Shown piece after piece: positions 35,301 through 46,304 of a DNA stretch of 64,000 bases. The notes beneath the pieces are model-generated. The model ran no database searches. It was not told where the DNA came from and saw only the letters and a program-made list of their open reading frames with translations. How positions within the stretch are numbered: position 1 is the first letter of the stretch; each line of letters begins with the position of its first letter. Both the position numbers and the translations under genes were made by a program. The stretch is from Trema orientale (taxonomy: Eukaryota > Streptophyta > Magnoliopsida > Rosales > Cannabaceae), in contig JXTC01000369.1 in the NCBI GenBank assembly GCA_002914845.1, positions 19,809 to 83,808 on the forward strand, in the 5' to 3' direction.

Positions 35301-36697
35301 AACTTTCGGATTCATAGATGGATTATAGTCAAGACATATAACTCGATAATAATCATACCTGTTCCTAATGCAGATATCTCAAACTCGAATCTCCCATTCC
35401 TAAGTAAAAAAGAAAAAAAATTCAAGAATATTCAGATACATAGACAGGTCTAGAGACTATAACAAGTTATAACACCGAAAAATCATCCGCAACTTCTCGA
35501 ATATACTTCATATTAGGTGAGTGAATTTTGATGGTTTAAGTTATAGTTATTGTGGCAAAGTTTAGCGTTTAAACCTATTACCAATGTCTACGTTTTTGTT
35601 ATGTTATGTCATTAGGCAGTCCCTTTCAAGACATGAGATGAGTATAATTGGTTATAAATATATAATCTTTATTATGATGATTTTTAGTATTTGGCCGTAC
35701 GTAACAATGTAAACGGAGAATGTACGATTTAGAGAGAAGTGGTCGAGATTTGATACCAAAAAGAATTGATATATGATGTATATATGTAAACTCGTATGTG
35801 GAATGTGGATGAAATTAAAAGTCAAAAAAGTATCTTTTTTATTTGGTTGAGAGGTGTTGGGCTTTTCACCTAAAGCATATATAGTTGCTGTCTAACCTTA
35901 GACTTTACATAATATAAGGTCTAAAGTCTATTTCAAATTAAAATACAATAAATAAAATAAAAATAAAAATGACTGTTATTTTGGAGGGTGAGTAAAAAAA
36001 ATTACAAGGCATTTGAATTTCAAAGCCTTGGTGTATAGGGACCCATTTACCTTTGTGCTCTCATTATGGTGGCAGAGATTCCAAGTTTGTGCTTCGGTCT
36101 TCTTTTGTCTCTAATGATTCGAATTTTCCTTTTCAAACAAACCCTAATGCTATTTGGCCAATTAACCACACTCACCAGAAAAAAAAAAAAAAAATCTTTG
36201 TATTTTGTTCCATAATTGACATACATGGTTATATGCTATGGTGCTTATCTCAATCAAGTTTAGTTTTCCTAATAATTGTATGCACTAATCAACTTTACAG
36301 TATACTAGTTCAAGAATATTGAGGAAAAGAAGAAAGAAAATAACAAAGATATATAATACAGTACTATCTTTATAGTTTATTCAAATTAAGGTCTATTTAT
36401 AATTTATGTTACAAGCTAGAGCTGTAATGAACGAGAATGTCGAGTAAGAAAAGTTGCATAAAATTGTGCTTAATATACAACTTGGTGTGCGGCAAGCAAA
36501 AGATAGATGAAGAAAGAATCAAGTAAGCTTATGGGATGATTATCAAATTGTCTTTGATCATTTGAATCAACAGAAAAAGAGAACAAATAAATAAAGTGGT
36601 ATAAAAAAAAAAGGTTGAGTCGTCATCTTGATAAGCCATATTGCAAAAAGGAAAAGCCGCATTTTATATATATAGAGAGGAAAAAGAGTAATACTTA
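32326..36697. other. Gene-poor AT-rich stretch
   Basis: I find no convincing gene in 4.4 kb. The ORF 32417-32617 starts MSPIFKSPEEESSKVLIAMP, has no known domain and ends in a Phe run. The ORF 36053-36322 is likewise unsupported. Small (TA)n tracts occur near 33550 and 33680. Confidence 0.4.
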
Positions 36698-37060
36698 TGG
36701 GGCTGTTTGGTTCGCCCATTCCATTCCATTGGAATGGAAAATTCATTTGAATGGGTGTTTGTTTTAACAACTCTAAATTTTCCATTCAAATGGTCTTTTG
36801 GAATGAGTGTTTGTTTCAACAATTTAGTTTTTCCATTCAAATGGTTCATCAGTCACATCAACTATTTGAATGGATTTTTGTGTCTTGGATGAGAATGGAA
36901 GGGAAAAGGTGTTTTTGAATGGTCCATTCTAATACTCCCATTCTAATTAGAACCCATTCCACTATTTTTTTCATTCAAATGTCTTCCATTCCAATTATAA
37001 CCCATTCCACAATTTCCATTCAAATACACACATTCAAATAGGCAAAACAAACGGGGCCTA
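36698..37060. mobile_element. TIR MITE (GGGGCTGTTTGGTT type)
   Basis: The left end GGGGCTGTTTGGTTCGCCCA and the right end, whose inverse reads AGGCCCCGTTTGTTTTGCC, form imperfect terminal inverted repeats. The core repeats TTCCATTCAAATG-like words in both orientations. No target duplication can be fixed, so the superfamily is open. The ORFs overlapping it are by-products. Confidence 0.65.
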
Positions 37061-37990
37061 TGTCATTATTGTTTTTTCTTTAAATTAAAAAAGTTACACT
37101 TGTTTTTCATTAAGTTAAAAATATCACTTGAAAAAGTTCAAACTAATATGAATTAATCTGAGCTATGGAGTTGAGTTAGTACAAAACTATGATTAATGTT
37201 ATTTAAAAAAAGCGAAAAATAATGGCTCAAACTAAAAGGTGACAAATAATGACAATGCATGCAGTACATTGCTTGAGAAATTTGAAAAATTATAGTTGGT
37301 AGTTGCTAGTGCCGGGAGGCGGCCGAGGTGGATGGACCAAAATACTTGAAAGTAGACGGAGTTGTGTATTTAAATACATTTTATTTTTTTAATAAACAAA
37401 ATTTTTTATTGGAGGAATATTTAATGAATTAATAATTATGTGTCCACAGGTTTTTGAGTGACAGAACATTTTAGTAATATAATAATAATTATACGGTTGA
37501 TACTGGCCTGAGATAATCTCTAATTCTCTATTATCTCCTCCCTCTTAAAAAAGTATTGTGGGTTTGATGTTAATTTGCTATAATATATATGTATTAATTA
37601 CATTTACGTATTTGTACACGTGTTTCAAATGTGCCCTTTAATTTATACTTTGCAGTTATGCTGGATTCCACCCATAGAATCAGCTTTATAATAATTGTAA
37701 TATCTTTCACTCTACGTTATCTACTAAATTCGAATTTTTTTCGAATTTTTTTCCAATTTTAAAAACTCTCTCTCTCTCTCTCTCTCTTCCTAGCAAATAA
37801 AATATTAAATTCTTTGGGCCTCCAAATAGTACCTGCTGCCGTTTTTATATTCGGAAACTCGAAACTACAATTAATTATTTTAAAAATAATAGCTATATTT
37901 GCTTCTTTTTTTTTAGGTAATAAAATAGCAAGAAAGAGCACATCTTCTTGTTAGTGTGACAGTGCATCTTTAGGTGGGAATGAGTATCTC
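37061..37990. other. Intergenic
   Basis: AT-rich sequence, with a (CT)n microsatellite at about 37768-37788. No gene is seen. Confidence 0.4.
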
Positions 37991-37999
37991 AATGCATCC

Positions 38000-38429
38000 C
38001 CATGTTTGGTACCATTTTAACACCCAGTAAAGCAATCACCTCGGGAATCAAATCCTCTTAAGTGGGGGTCATCTGAAAGTTACCAAAACATATAGATTTC
38101 AAATGACCCCCTATCTAGAACCCACTCTAGAAAACAAAATTAAAAAAAAAATACAACATCCTAGGAACCATAGCAAATTATTTTATTTCATACTAACAAA
38201 TTTTATTATTTTATAAGTAATTTAATTTTTTAATTATTTTTTAATTTTATTTTAAGCACATTCCTATGCGCAACCAAACACAGTTATCTAACATCCCAGG
38301 AATCATAGACAAGATTACTGTGTGCAACCAAATACAGTTATTCTAGATATCAGACAATCATATCACCATCTTCAGCATTCCCATTAATCTGAAAACTGAG
38401 ATTACCTTGTACCAAACGGCCCCCAAGCG
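38000..38429. mobile_element. Probable TIR MITE (GTTTGGTAC ends)
   Basis: The left CCCCATGTTTGGTACCA and the inverse of the right end, GGGGGCCGTTTGGTACAA, look like eroded terminal inverted repeats. Inside, CATCCCAGGAATCATAGACA-like words occur in both orientations. The ends are approximate. Confidence 0.5.
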
Positions 38430-38819
38430 TTTTTGAATACCTCGTGATAAGATTAAGCATACAACTCTAATATGCATGTATCATGTGGTGCTCCTTTGTT
38501 TTTTTTTTTTTTTTCCCCTCACTAATATGCATCAGTGTATTGCAAAATATGACAAACTAAAGTCTGGTGTTTAAAAGAAAACTTTACTATTCAAATAAAA
38601 CTTATTAAAGAATGAATTAGTTTATGAAAAATATTTTCAATACAAACTTATTGTTGTCTTGAAGAGTAAAAGGGTCTTCAGAATACAAAGGTTAAATAGG
38701 GCAAAAATGAGGGGAGAAAACAAGAAAAACGTATTGGGCTATTGGCTACACTGGCCCGGCTAGTGTTGGCAATTGTCACTCCGAGCAGATATTAGGCCTT
38801 GCCTAATTTAGAAGAGAAA

Positions 38820-39255
38820 TTTAAGCATAGTATCCGTTTTTAAATCTTATTTTCATAAATACTTATTTTTAATTTTTCTTTCAAAAATATCTGTTTTTAT
38901 AGTCCACATTTCATATGCAAAATATGAGTGGTCCACATTTACAACGTAAATTTTATCCATAAGGTACGCATTTCATGTGTAAAATATGGACGCTATATAT
39001 TTACGATATAAATGGTTATTACGATTTACATTTTTCATTATAAATTTAACCTATAGTAAATGTGTGCCAATTTTTAGTATAATTTATATTCATGAAATAT
39101 AGACCATGGTATACAATTGATGCATAAAATGTATATCGTATTATACATTTCATATATAAAACCGTGGTGGTCTACAATTCTCTAAAAACGGGTATTTATG
39201 AAATAAAAATAAAAAGAGGTATTCGTGAAACTATGGTTTTGAAAACGGGTATTTA
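38820..39255. mobile_element. Probable MITE with inverted AAAACGGGTATTTATGAAA ends
   Basis: The left end (AGTATCCGTTTTTAAATC, then TTTTCATAAATAC) is the imperfect inverse of the right end (GGTATTCGTGAAACTATGGT, then TTTTGAAAACGGGTATTT). The core has palindromic ATTTCATATG/CATATGAAAT-type words. No target duplication is visible. Confidence 0.45.
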
Positions 39256-40140
39256 TAAACTTTTCCCAATTTAGAAATTAGAGTGGGCATCCCAAATTAG
39301 GCCTTGTACGACATTTTTAGAAAAAAAAAATTGAAAAATATAGTGGCTCTATTTTTTCAGATCTATATAGTTTTTATTGGAAAATGTTTTTTTTTTAAAT
39401 ATTTAGAAGAATACTATTTTTTAAAATAATAACTAGTAACCGGTAACCATTTTTCGAGTACTGATAACTGGTAATCAAAGATATTTATAAATGGTAACCG
39501 GTAACCAGTTTTTAGAAATTGGTAATTAGTAATAATTTTAAAAATTTTATTTTTCTAAAAAAATTTTAAAAAGTGATATTTTTCTAATAAAAACAGTACA
39601 GGAATTTGAAAAAAAAATTAACCTCTGTATTTTTGTATTTTTTTTTGTGTTAATAGGTAAAAGTGTTATAAACCCTCCCTCTCCTACACTTCATTTTAGC
39701 AAAATTTGGTCATTTTGCTATAAGACCCATTTCTTCAATTGAATGGCCGAGCATATCAGTTTTTACATTTGGTAAATCCGTTGATTGATATATTAGCTTC
39801 AGTTCATATACTCAATATGAAGAAATTAAACTAGTACCACTTATTTATTCATGACAGTCATTTTCTTTTCTTTAACTTATACTACATTTTATTTTCAAAG
39901 TTTTGTTTTTCGTTTATCTCCTTCGAATCAATTTAAAAGAGACGTTTTGGTGCTGAAAGTTGTAGCTGTTAACTCTGATAACTGTTTTTAAAGAAAGTTT
40001 TGCTACTTACTTAACTACTGAATATACAAGGTTTTATACCCGCATAAATCAAATTTTTATCCTTGGTACATCCGCTTATATACCAGCATTTTGCTACAAT
40101 ATTTGGGAAAACAAACATAAATTTTAAAGCATCCCAAATT
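39256..40140. other. Intergenic with fold-back sequence
   Basis: About 39360-39600 contains opposed copies of AGTTTTTATT(G/A)GAAAA and several GGTAACCGGTAACC repeats (39440-39505), which suggests an old fold-back element. No gene is seen. Confidence 0.35.
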
Positions 40141-40178
40141 TTGGCCTCTTTGTGCTAAGAGCTCGTTGTTGATCAACT

Positions 40179-40378
40179 TGGGCCTTGGTCAACTATGGGC
40201 CCTTACGGCCCAGGCGAATTCCTGTATCTTATCTTAGCCCTGGCCCATCGTCATACCACGTGTCGCTTCCTGGCTATGCTCGTGTAGTTGTTCGTGTAGA
40301 GTTTAGCGTGGCACCAGGTGTAGAGATTAAAGCCTGAGGAGGGTTTAATACGCTAACGCCAGCCCCCGTCTAGGGTTT
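40179..40378 (+). promoter_or_regulatory. Promoter of the FKBP53-type gene: four site II elements and a telo-box
   Basis: TGGGCC lies at 40179-40184 and 40196-40201, GGCCCA at 40207-40212 and 40242-40247, and TAGGGTTT (inverse AAACCCTA, a telo-box) at 40371-40378, about 65 bp upstream of the ATG. This combination is typical of plant ribosome-biogenesis and cell-growth genes. Confidence 0.6.
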
Positions 40379-40441
40379 TAGAGCAAAGTTTTTTCCGAAC
40401 CTGAAGTCTTTGAAGGACTCTGAGACAACTTTACCTGAAGA

Positions 40442-43400
40442 ATGGGCTTTTGGGGTTTGGTTTTCTGAATCAATTCCCATTATTCAATTTTTAATTTTCC
40501 GTTCAATTAAGCTCTCCATTTTCTCAGCTTCCAAACAAGGAAATAATCATTACACATTTCATTCAGAGCAACTCTTTGCACTTTATACATATCCTCAGTT
40601 TGACTCTAATTAATATTATTATTGTTATTTAATTGACAGGAATTGAAGTCAAACCGGGCAAACCGTACCCTTATCACTCGGATAATGTACCAGGGAGGCT
40701 TCATGTAACACAGGTTTGATTTTTATTTTATTTTATTTTATCATTTTTTTTCAATGGTCCAATCCATGCCCTCATTTTTTGGAAGTATGAAAACTTTGAT
40801 TGTGTGACTATATTGAACTTCTGGTTTTGTTAATGGGATTTTGATTTTGGATTTTGCTTTAATTTTTTTTCTGGATTATTTATTGTCCTATGCTTTGTCA
40901 TGTAGAATGTGTTTGTGTGTGTGTGTGTTTCTTTTTTATTTTTTTATTTTTTTATTTTACTGGGTTTGGTGTTTGGAGCGTGTAGGTATCAGATATACTT
41001 TCTGAATTGGTTATTCGATTTGCATGTTCAATGTTGATTGTGTTGTGTGGTAAAATCAGGCAACTCTTGGTCTTGGCTCATCCTCAGAGAGGAGCATAGT
41101 TCAGTGTTCCATCGGACATAAAGGTCCCATCTTCCTATGCTCTTTGTTGCCAAATAAAAACGAATCATGTCCATTGAATCTTGAATTTGAGGAAGATGAT
41201 TTAGTTGCCTTCTCAGTCATTGGTCCTCGGAGTGTCCATCTCACTGGTTTCTTTGAGTCTCATGAGGAAGAAGGCATCAGGGATGACTATGAATCGTATC
41301 CTTTTGAATGAGTTTTTAAAGGTTTATATGTTTCACAATGTTTTTATAGTGGTATCTATTCTATTAAGAGTTTTTACAAATGCTATGGTTACTTTTGTTA
41401 TCATCATTAATTGTTCTCAGTAGAAGTGTGGAACTTTGTCAATTGTTAATATATCAATATGATTAGGATTTTGTTTTACAGTCTTTATTTTCTCTTACAT
41501 CATACTAAAGCGATTCTTTTGGAGAGGATATTGCTGATACGGAGACGGATTCATCCGAATTTGATAATAGTGATGACTATGATGATGAATTTATTGATGA
41601 TGATGATGATCTTGAGCTGTATCCTCCTTCACCTGTTCCAAACAGTGGAGGTAATGAACATATAGAGCCTTTTTTTTTTTATTACGTGCGAGAACTTTTA
41701 AGCTTCTCTTTTATTCTACTATTAGTCTTGGTGTTTTTCCTCAAGATGCTTTTGGTATCTTTCTATAGTAATTTGCAACAAATGAATCAGTAGGTAATGA
41801 GAGAGAATTTTTTTCCTCCTTTATAGAAGAAAATACTAAAGAACTGTTGGTTTAGTTCAACATACTGTCTTAATTTTTTCGACTTTTAGTTTTATTAGTT
41901 CTTAATTTATTATTGGATAGAAATTATATCATAATATAGTGCTTCATAGATGACATTTTGGTAATAACTCCTTTGATTTTGTCGTAGTTGTAATTGAGGA
42001 GATAGTAGATGACGAGAAACCTACAACTAAAATTGGGCAATCTAAACAACAAAAGAAGAAGAACCAATCAAGTGGCTCTGAGGACAACAGAGACTCGCAA
42101 CAACAAATCATTGTCAGGAGAGATACTGCCATTCCTGTTTTGGAGAGCGAAGATGAAGATGGCTTTCCAGTTTCCAACAAACATGAAAGCAAATCAAATG
42201 TACAAAAGCCTGAAGTAGAGGTAAAACAAACAGAGGATAAAGTTGAGAAAACCAACAAGAAAACACAGGATGGTGATAGTGCTACTCTCTTAAAAAGAAA
42301 GGTTGAAAATATTGACCAGGAGGGTCGCCCAGAAAAGTGAGTTGATAGTATTGTTTTTAGTGATCAAATAATTTTTCTAATTGTGCAATTTAATGATTAT
42401 TATCTTCTAGAATATCTATTATGTTATATGCTTTTAGTCCTTGTTTATCTCTTTATCTTAATCCTTTCATTAGTATCTTGATATTCGTAATTAGCTTATA
42501 CTAGTACTATAAATAATTAGCTTTAAGGGTGCACAAGAAAATTTTACAATTTCTTCACCCCGTTTCTCGTTTTACAATTTCTTTTATCCTTGCTAAATGG
42601 TCAACTCCTTAAATCCCATGCTGAAGTTGTTTTTTCAAAATATCTTAGGAAAAAGAAGAAGAAGAAAAATAAGCAGCTAAATGAAAAAATTGGGGAGGAA
42701 AATTCTGATGAAGCGCAGCTTGAGGAGTTGAAGAGTTCTAAAGTGAGTCAGGTTTCACCAAAGATGGATGATCATGAAGAAAAACTTGCTAATGAAAAGT
42801 GAGATTTGTCATCTCTCTCTCTCTCTCACATTATTTATTTATTTATTTATAACAAGGTTGATGAGAGGTTGGCTAAGCCCATCCAAGCTTAAGCTTTAAA
42901 GTTTTACAAGCATGAATGAAAGCATACTACAGTATATTAATATTGCATGACATTTGTCCCTCTGATCATTTTCTTACCAAAATGATTCCTGTGCTATTAG
43001 TTTTGTCCTTGCTGCTCCTAAAGATAGATTAGGAAATGGTCTTATTTTCTATTTGCTAATATTATGGTTTGATTTTCTTGCATCAATGTTTTTAATCAGT
43101 TTTCTTTATGTGTGCTCAGGAGCCCTGTAACTAAAAAGGAGAAAAAGAAGAAGAAAAAGAAGAATAAAAACAAAAGCCAAGATAATGATGAAGGGGAAAC
43201 TCATGCGGGTCAAACTGTTTCAGCTAGGGAAGATCAGAACGTATCCACCTTGGACTTAGATAAGCAAACTGATGCAAAGTCATCTAAAGTGAGAACATAT
43301 CCGAATGGATTGGTCGTTGAGGAACTAGCAATGGGGAAACCTGATGGTAAAAGAGCTGTTTCGGGGAAACAAGTAAGTTTTAAGGTTATAAGTCTCTAGT

Positions 43401-44227
43401 ATGTCAAGTTGCAGATTAAGAAGAAATTAGGTTCAGTTAGCTTCCGTGATAAAATTTTAAATAGCAAGTCTAAATTAGGTTTCTGTATGTCTAATTCATA
43501 AGTTACATACAGTTCTATCTTTAAAATTTTTATATCAATCATAAGTTAATAAAATTTTTATATCAATCATAAGTTAATTGCCCATTCAAAACAAAATTTG
43601 TTTATTTCATTTCAGGTCAGTGTCCGCTACATTGGCAAGTTAAAGAAGAATGGAAAAATATTTGACTCAAATGTCGGAAGGCATCCTTTCAAGTTTCGCC
43701 TAGGTACAAATATGTTTGTATGAGAAATTATGACAAATTACATATACCTGCCTCGTTATTTGTATTAAAATTATTCTCTTTTGGTTTTACAGGAGTAGGA
43801 CAAGTTATACCAGGATGGGATGTTGGAGTTAATGGTAATCTTTCTATTTTTTCGTTTTGTCTTTTTTAAAAATAAAAAAATAAAAAAATAGAAAAACTTG
43901 CCGATCTATTTTCTTAACATTTTTGTGCATACGCTCTGTCAGGCATGCGTGTTGGGGACAAGAGAAGACTAACTATTCCACCAGAAATGGGGTATGCCGA
44001 TCGCATTATTTCTCGAGTTCCTTAATGTCTATCAAGGATTGGACTTGTACTAGTTTCAAATCAAAATCGATTTTGTTTCGTATTTGCTTTCTCTTTTTCC
44101 CCCTTTGTTTTTTGCTAAGCTAATTTGATATAATTTTGCATGTAGTTATGGAAGTAAGGGTGCTGGTGGTGCAATTCCTCCAAATGCATGGCTTTTGTTT
44201 GATGTTGAGTTAGTTGATGTTCGTTGA
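40442..44227 (+). CDS. FKBP53: Nuclear FKBP-type peptidyl-prolyl isomerase, FKBP53-like (nucleoplasmin-like plus FKBP domain)
   Basis: Eleven exons: 40442-40454, 40640-40713, 41060-41295, 41511-41650, 41988-42336, 42649-42798, 43120-43372, 43616-43703, 43793-43834, 43943-43991 and 44146-44227, giving 491 aa. The 13-nt first exon codes MGFW; it was chosen because splicing yields [20 protein letters not shown], the family start. Residues 1-100 form the nucleoplasmin-like domain ([40 protein letters not shown]). Acidic runs (near 41560-41620) and long lysine runs (exons 6 and 7) follow. The C-terminal 105 residues are the FKBP domain. All usual pocket residues are present: Tyr in VRYIGKL, Phe-Asp in IFDS, Phe in FKFRLG, Val-Ile-Trp in QVIPGWD, Tyr in GYGSKG and Phe in LLFDVELV. 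Relatives are histone chaperones that repress rDNA. Confidence 0.93.
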
Positions 44228-44997
44228 TTCTCTCCTAGTATCGAACAAAGTTTTGGCAGCTGTGCCTGTGAGATGATACAATTTTACAGCAGGCTACGAG
44301 GCTTGTAACAATTTTGCCATAGTTGTGGAAATATTAAATTACTTTGTAACGAGTTGGATAATTGTTTTAAGGGGAAAAATAAAGAAGAAGATTTGGATCA
44401 CTGGAACTTTTGACATGGTGAAAGAGTTGTTTGTGAGAAGAGGTTGACTTGTTGTTTGTGAGAAGAGGTTGACTTTGTTCGAGAGAAAATCTTCCCTAGA
44501 GTTATTTTCCATTTTTCATGATAGAGCAGATTATTGTCGCTTATGTGGTATAAAATTTATAATGGTATTGCAGCTTCAGAATCATGTAAAAATGAATTTC
44601 AATGTATTTCCATTTATTAGTTGAATATTTTTTTTTCTTAAAGGTGATTGGCCCTTTGGAAATAATAATCGCGGCAAGCAAGTCGTGACTAAATTGAAAA
44701 AAAACATTAAATATAGGGTTAACTGTAAAAACATACCATGAGATATGGCGTTTGGTTTATATAAAATTATATCTCCATATTTTAAATCTGTCACTAAACA
44801 CAGAATCTAAATTGAGGATAAATAACTTAAAATAGTCAGTACAAATCACCAATTTGTACATAAAAGCTACAAATTTATAGAGATTTTAAATATAGAGGTA
44901 TAATTTTGTCTAAACCGAAAAATATAGTTAAAATTGCACAAAGGTTATACTGGTTTTTTTCTTTTTTTTTTTTGGCAGTTACCTATTATATATATAT
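44228..44997. other. 3' flank of the FKBP gene
   Basis: Contains the likely 3' UTR and a 27-bp direct repeat (GTTGTTTGTGAGAAGAGGTT) at about 44426-44473. No gene is seen. Confidence 0.4.
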
Positions 44998-45338
44998 GAA
45001 CCATAGTCCAATAGGTTTTTTTTTTTTTTTTCACTTATTCATAGATATTTTTTTTAGCCGTTAGATAATAATCTAATCGTTATTATAATTTGAGTAGTTA
45101 GAAAAAAAAATAATAAAAATAAATACACATGTTTCTTTCTACCTTTTACTATAAAAAAAACGTGCTTGATAAATTTTAATTGAGCAAAATAATGCCTATG
45201 AATAGGTAAAAAAAAAAAANAACGGCTATAATGAAGTGCATAAAAAGACGTGCATCATTAATATTTTTTCTCTCTTACATTTTAATATAAAAAAATGTGC
45301 ATGATAAAAAAAAAAAATTACCTACTGGATTGGTGCCC
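44998..45338. mobile_element. MITE with CCAATCCAGTAGGTA ends (copies 3 and 4, joined at an N)
   Basis: The left part starts GAACCATAGTCCAATAGGTT and runs to GCCTATGAATAGGTAAAA, the near-terminal part of one copy. After a single N at 45220 the sequence resumes with the core of another copy (AACGGCTATAATGAAGTGCA) and ends at TACCTACTGGATTGGTGCCC. The missing right end of the first and left end of the second suggest collapsed sequence at the N. Confidence 0.7.
45220..45220. other. Assembly gap (single N)
   Basis: One N inside a poly-A tract between two partial MITE copies. It probably stands for more than one missing base. Confidence 0.7.
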
Positions 45339-46304
45339 TATACTTATATGTAGACAACATTTCTAAATAATTGAAAACATGAAATTTCCCGTGTTCAAAA
45401 AAATCTTTTTAGAAAAAAGCAGTGACTGTCGGAAAAAATATTTGGTAATGGTATTTTTGTTATTACTTTTTTTTTTTTTTTTAACATTCACCGACAGTCA
45501 CAAATCGGGACTTTTTTCGACACTCAGGTCACCAATTATTGGATTCTGGTTGAAAAACTGTAACCATTTAACCCCGACAGTTGCCATCCATACTCGCTCT
45601 CCTTTTTTTTTTTTTTCCTTAACGAGAATGTTTTTGCAGTCGGATTTTTTAAGTCACTAGAACTACCAAACATAGTTTTACTTGTTGGGAAACAAAACTG
45701 AAAAATGCAAGTCCATCAAAGTCTAAATATTACCACATCCAAACATTCTTATGTTCCCTCTATTTTTTGGTTGTAAAAAATAAGAAGTCCAAGTGTTACC
45801 AAACAGTTCTAAATCCAGACCACATCATAGGGGAGATTACTAGTCTTTAAGTGATTCTTCTACCTGGAATTGGACTGATTAGCATTACTACGGAGGATCT
45901 ATTCAACGAAATAATTAACTCACAACGAGCTTTTAGATGCTCCCATAAGTGGGAGTAAAGAACCCAGAAAACATACAAGAGCATTGGATATATTTCGTTC
46001 CCAATGAACCCGAAAAACATCGGTCAACATTCAAGAGTTGATACAGCAAGTACACTAAACAGGGTTTTCACCATCAATAAGAGTTAGATCAAACCAAAAA
46101 GCTGCAACCAAAAAGATAATACGAAAAAACAAACCATACTCGGTTAATTTCACTGGTATTTGAGTCCACTCATGTGTTCAAACTTTGTCCATTATTGAGA
46201 TTCTCTAGTAGTAAAAAAGCTTGGTTATCCAAAATTATATCGTCACGATAACAAACTCTATGTAGGCTTATTATTTAAACCTGCTTTTGTTGTTCTCCGA
46301 GAAA
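45339..46304. other. Intergenic, 3' flank of the enolase gene
   Basis: An opposed pair, GTGACTGTCGGAAAAAATAT (45422-45441) and ACCGACAGTCAC near 45490, marks a small hairpin-forming repeat. The rest near 46304 should be enolase 3' UTR. No other gene is seen. Confidence 0.4.
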
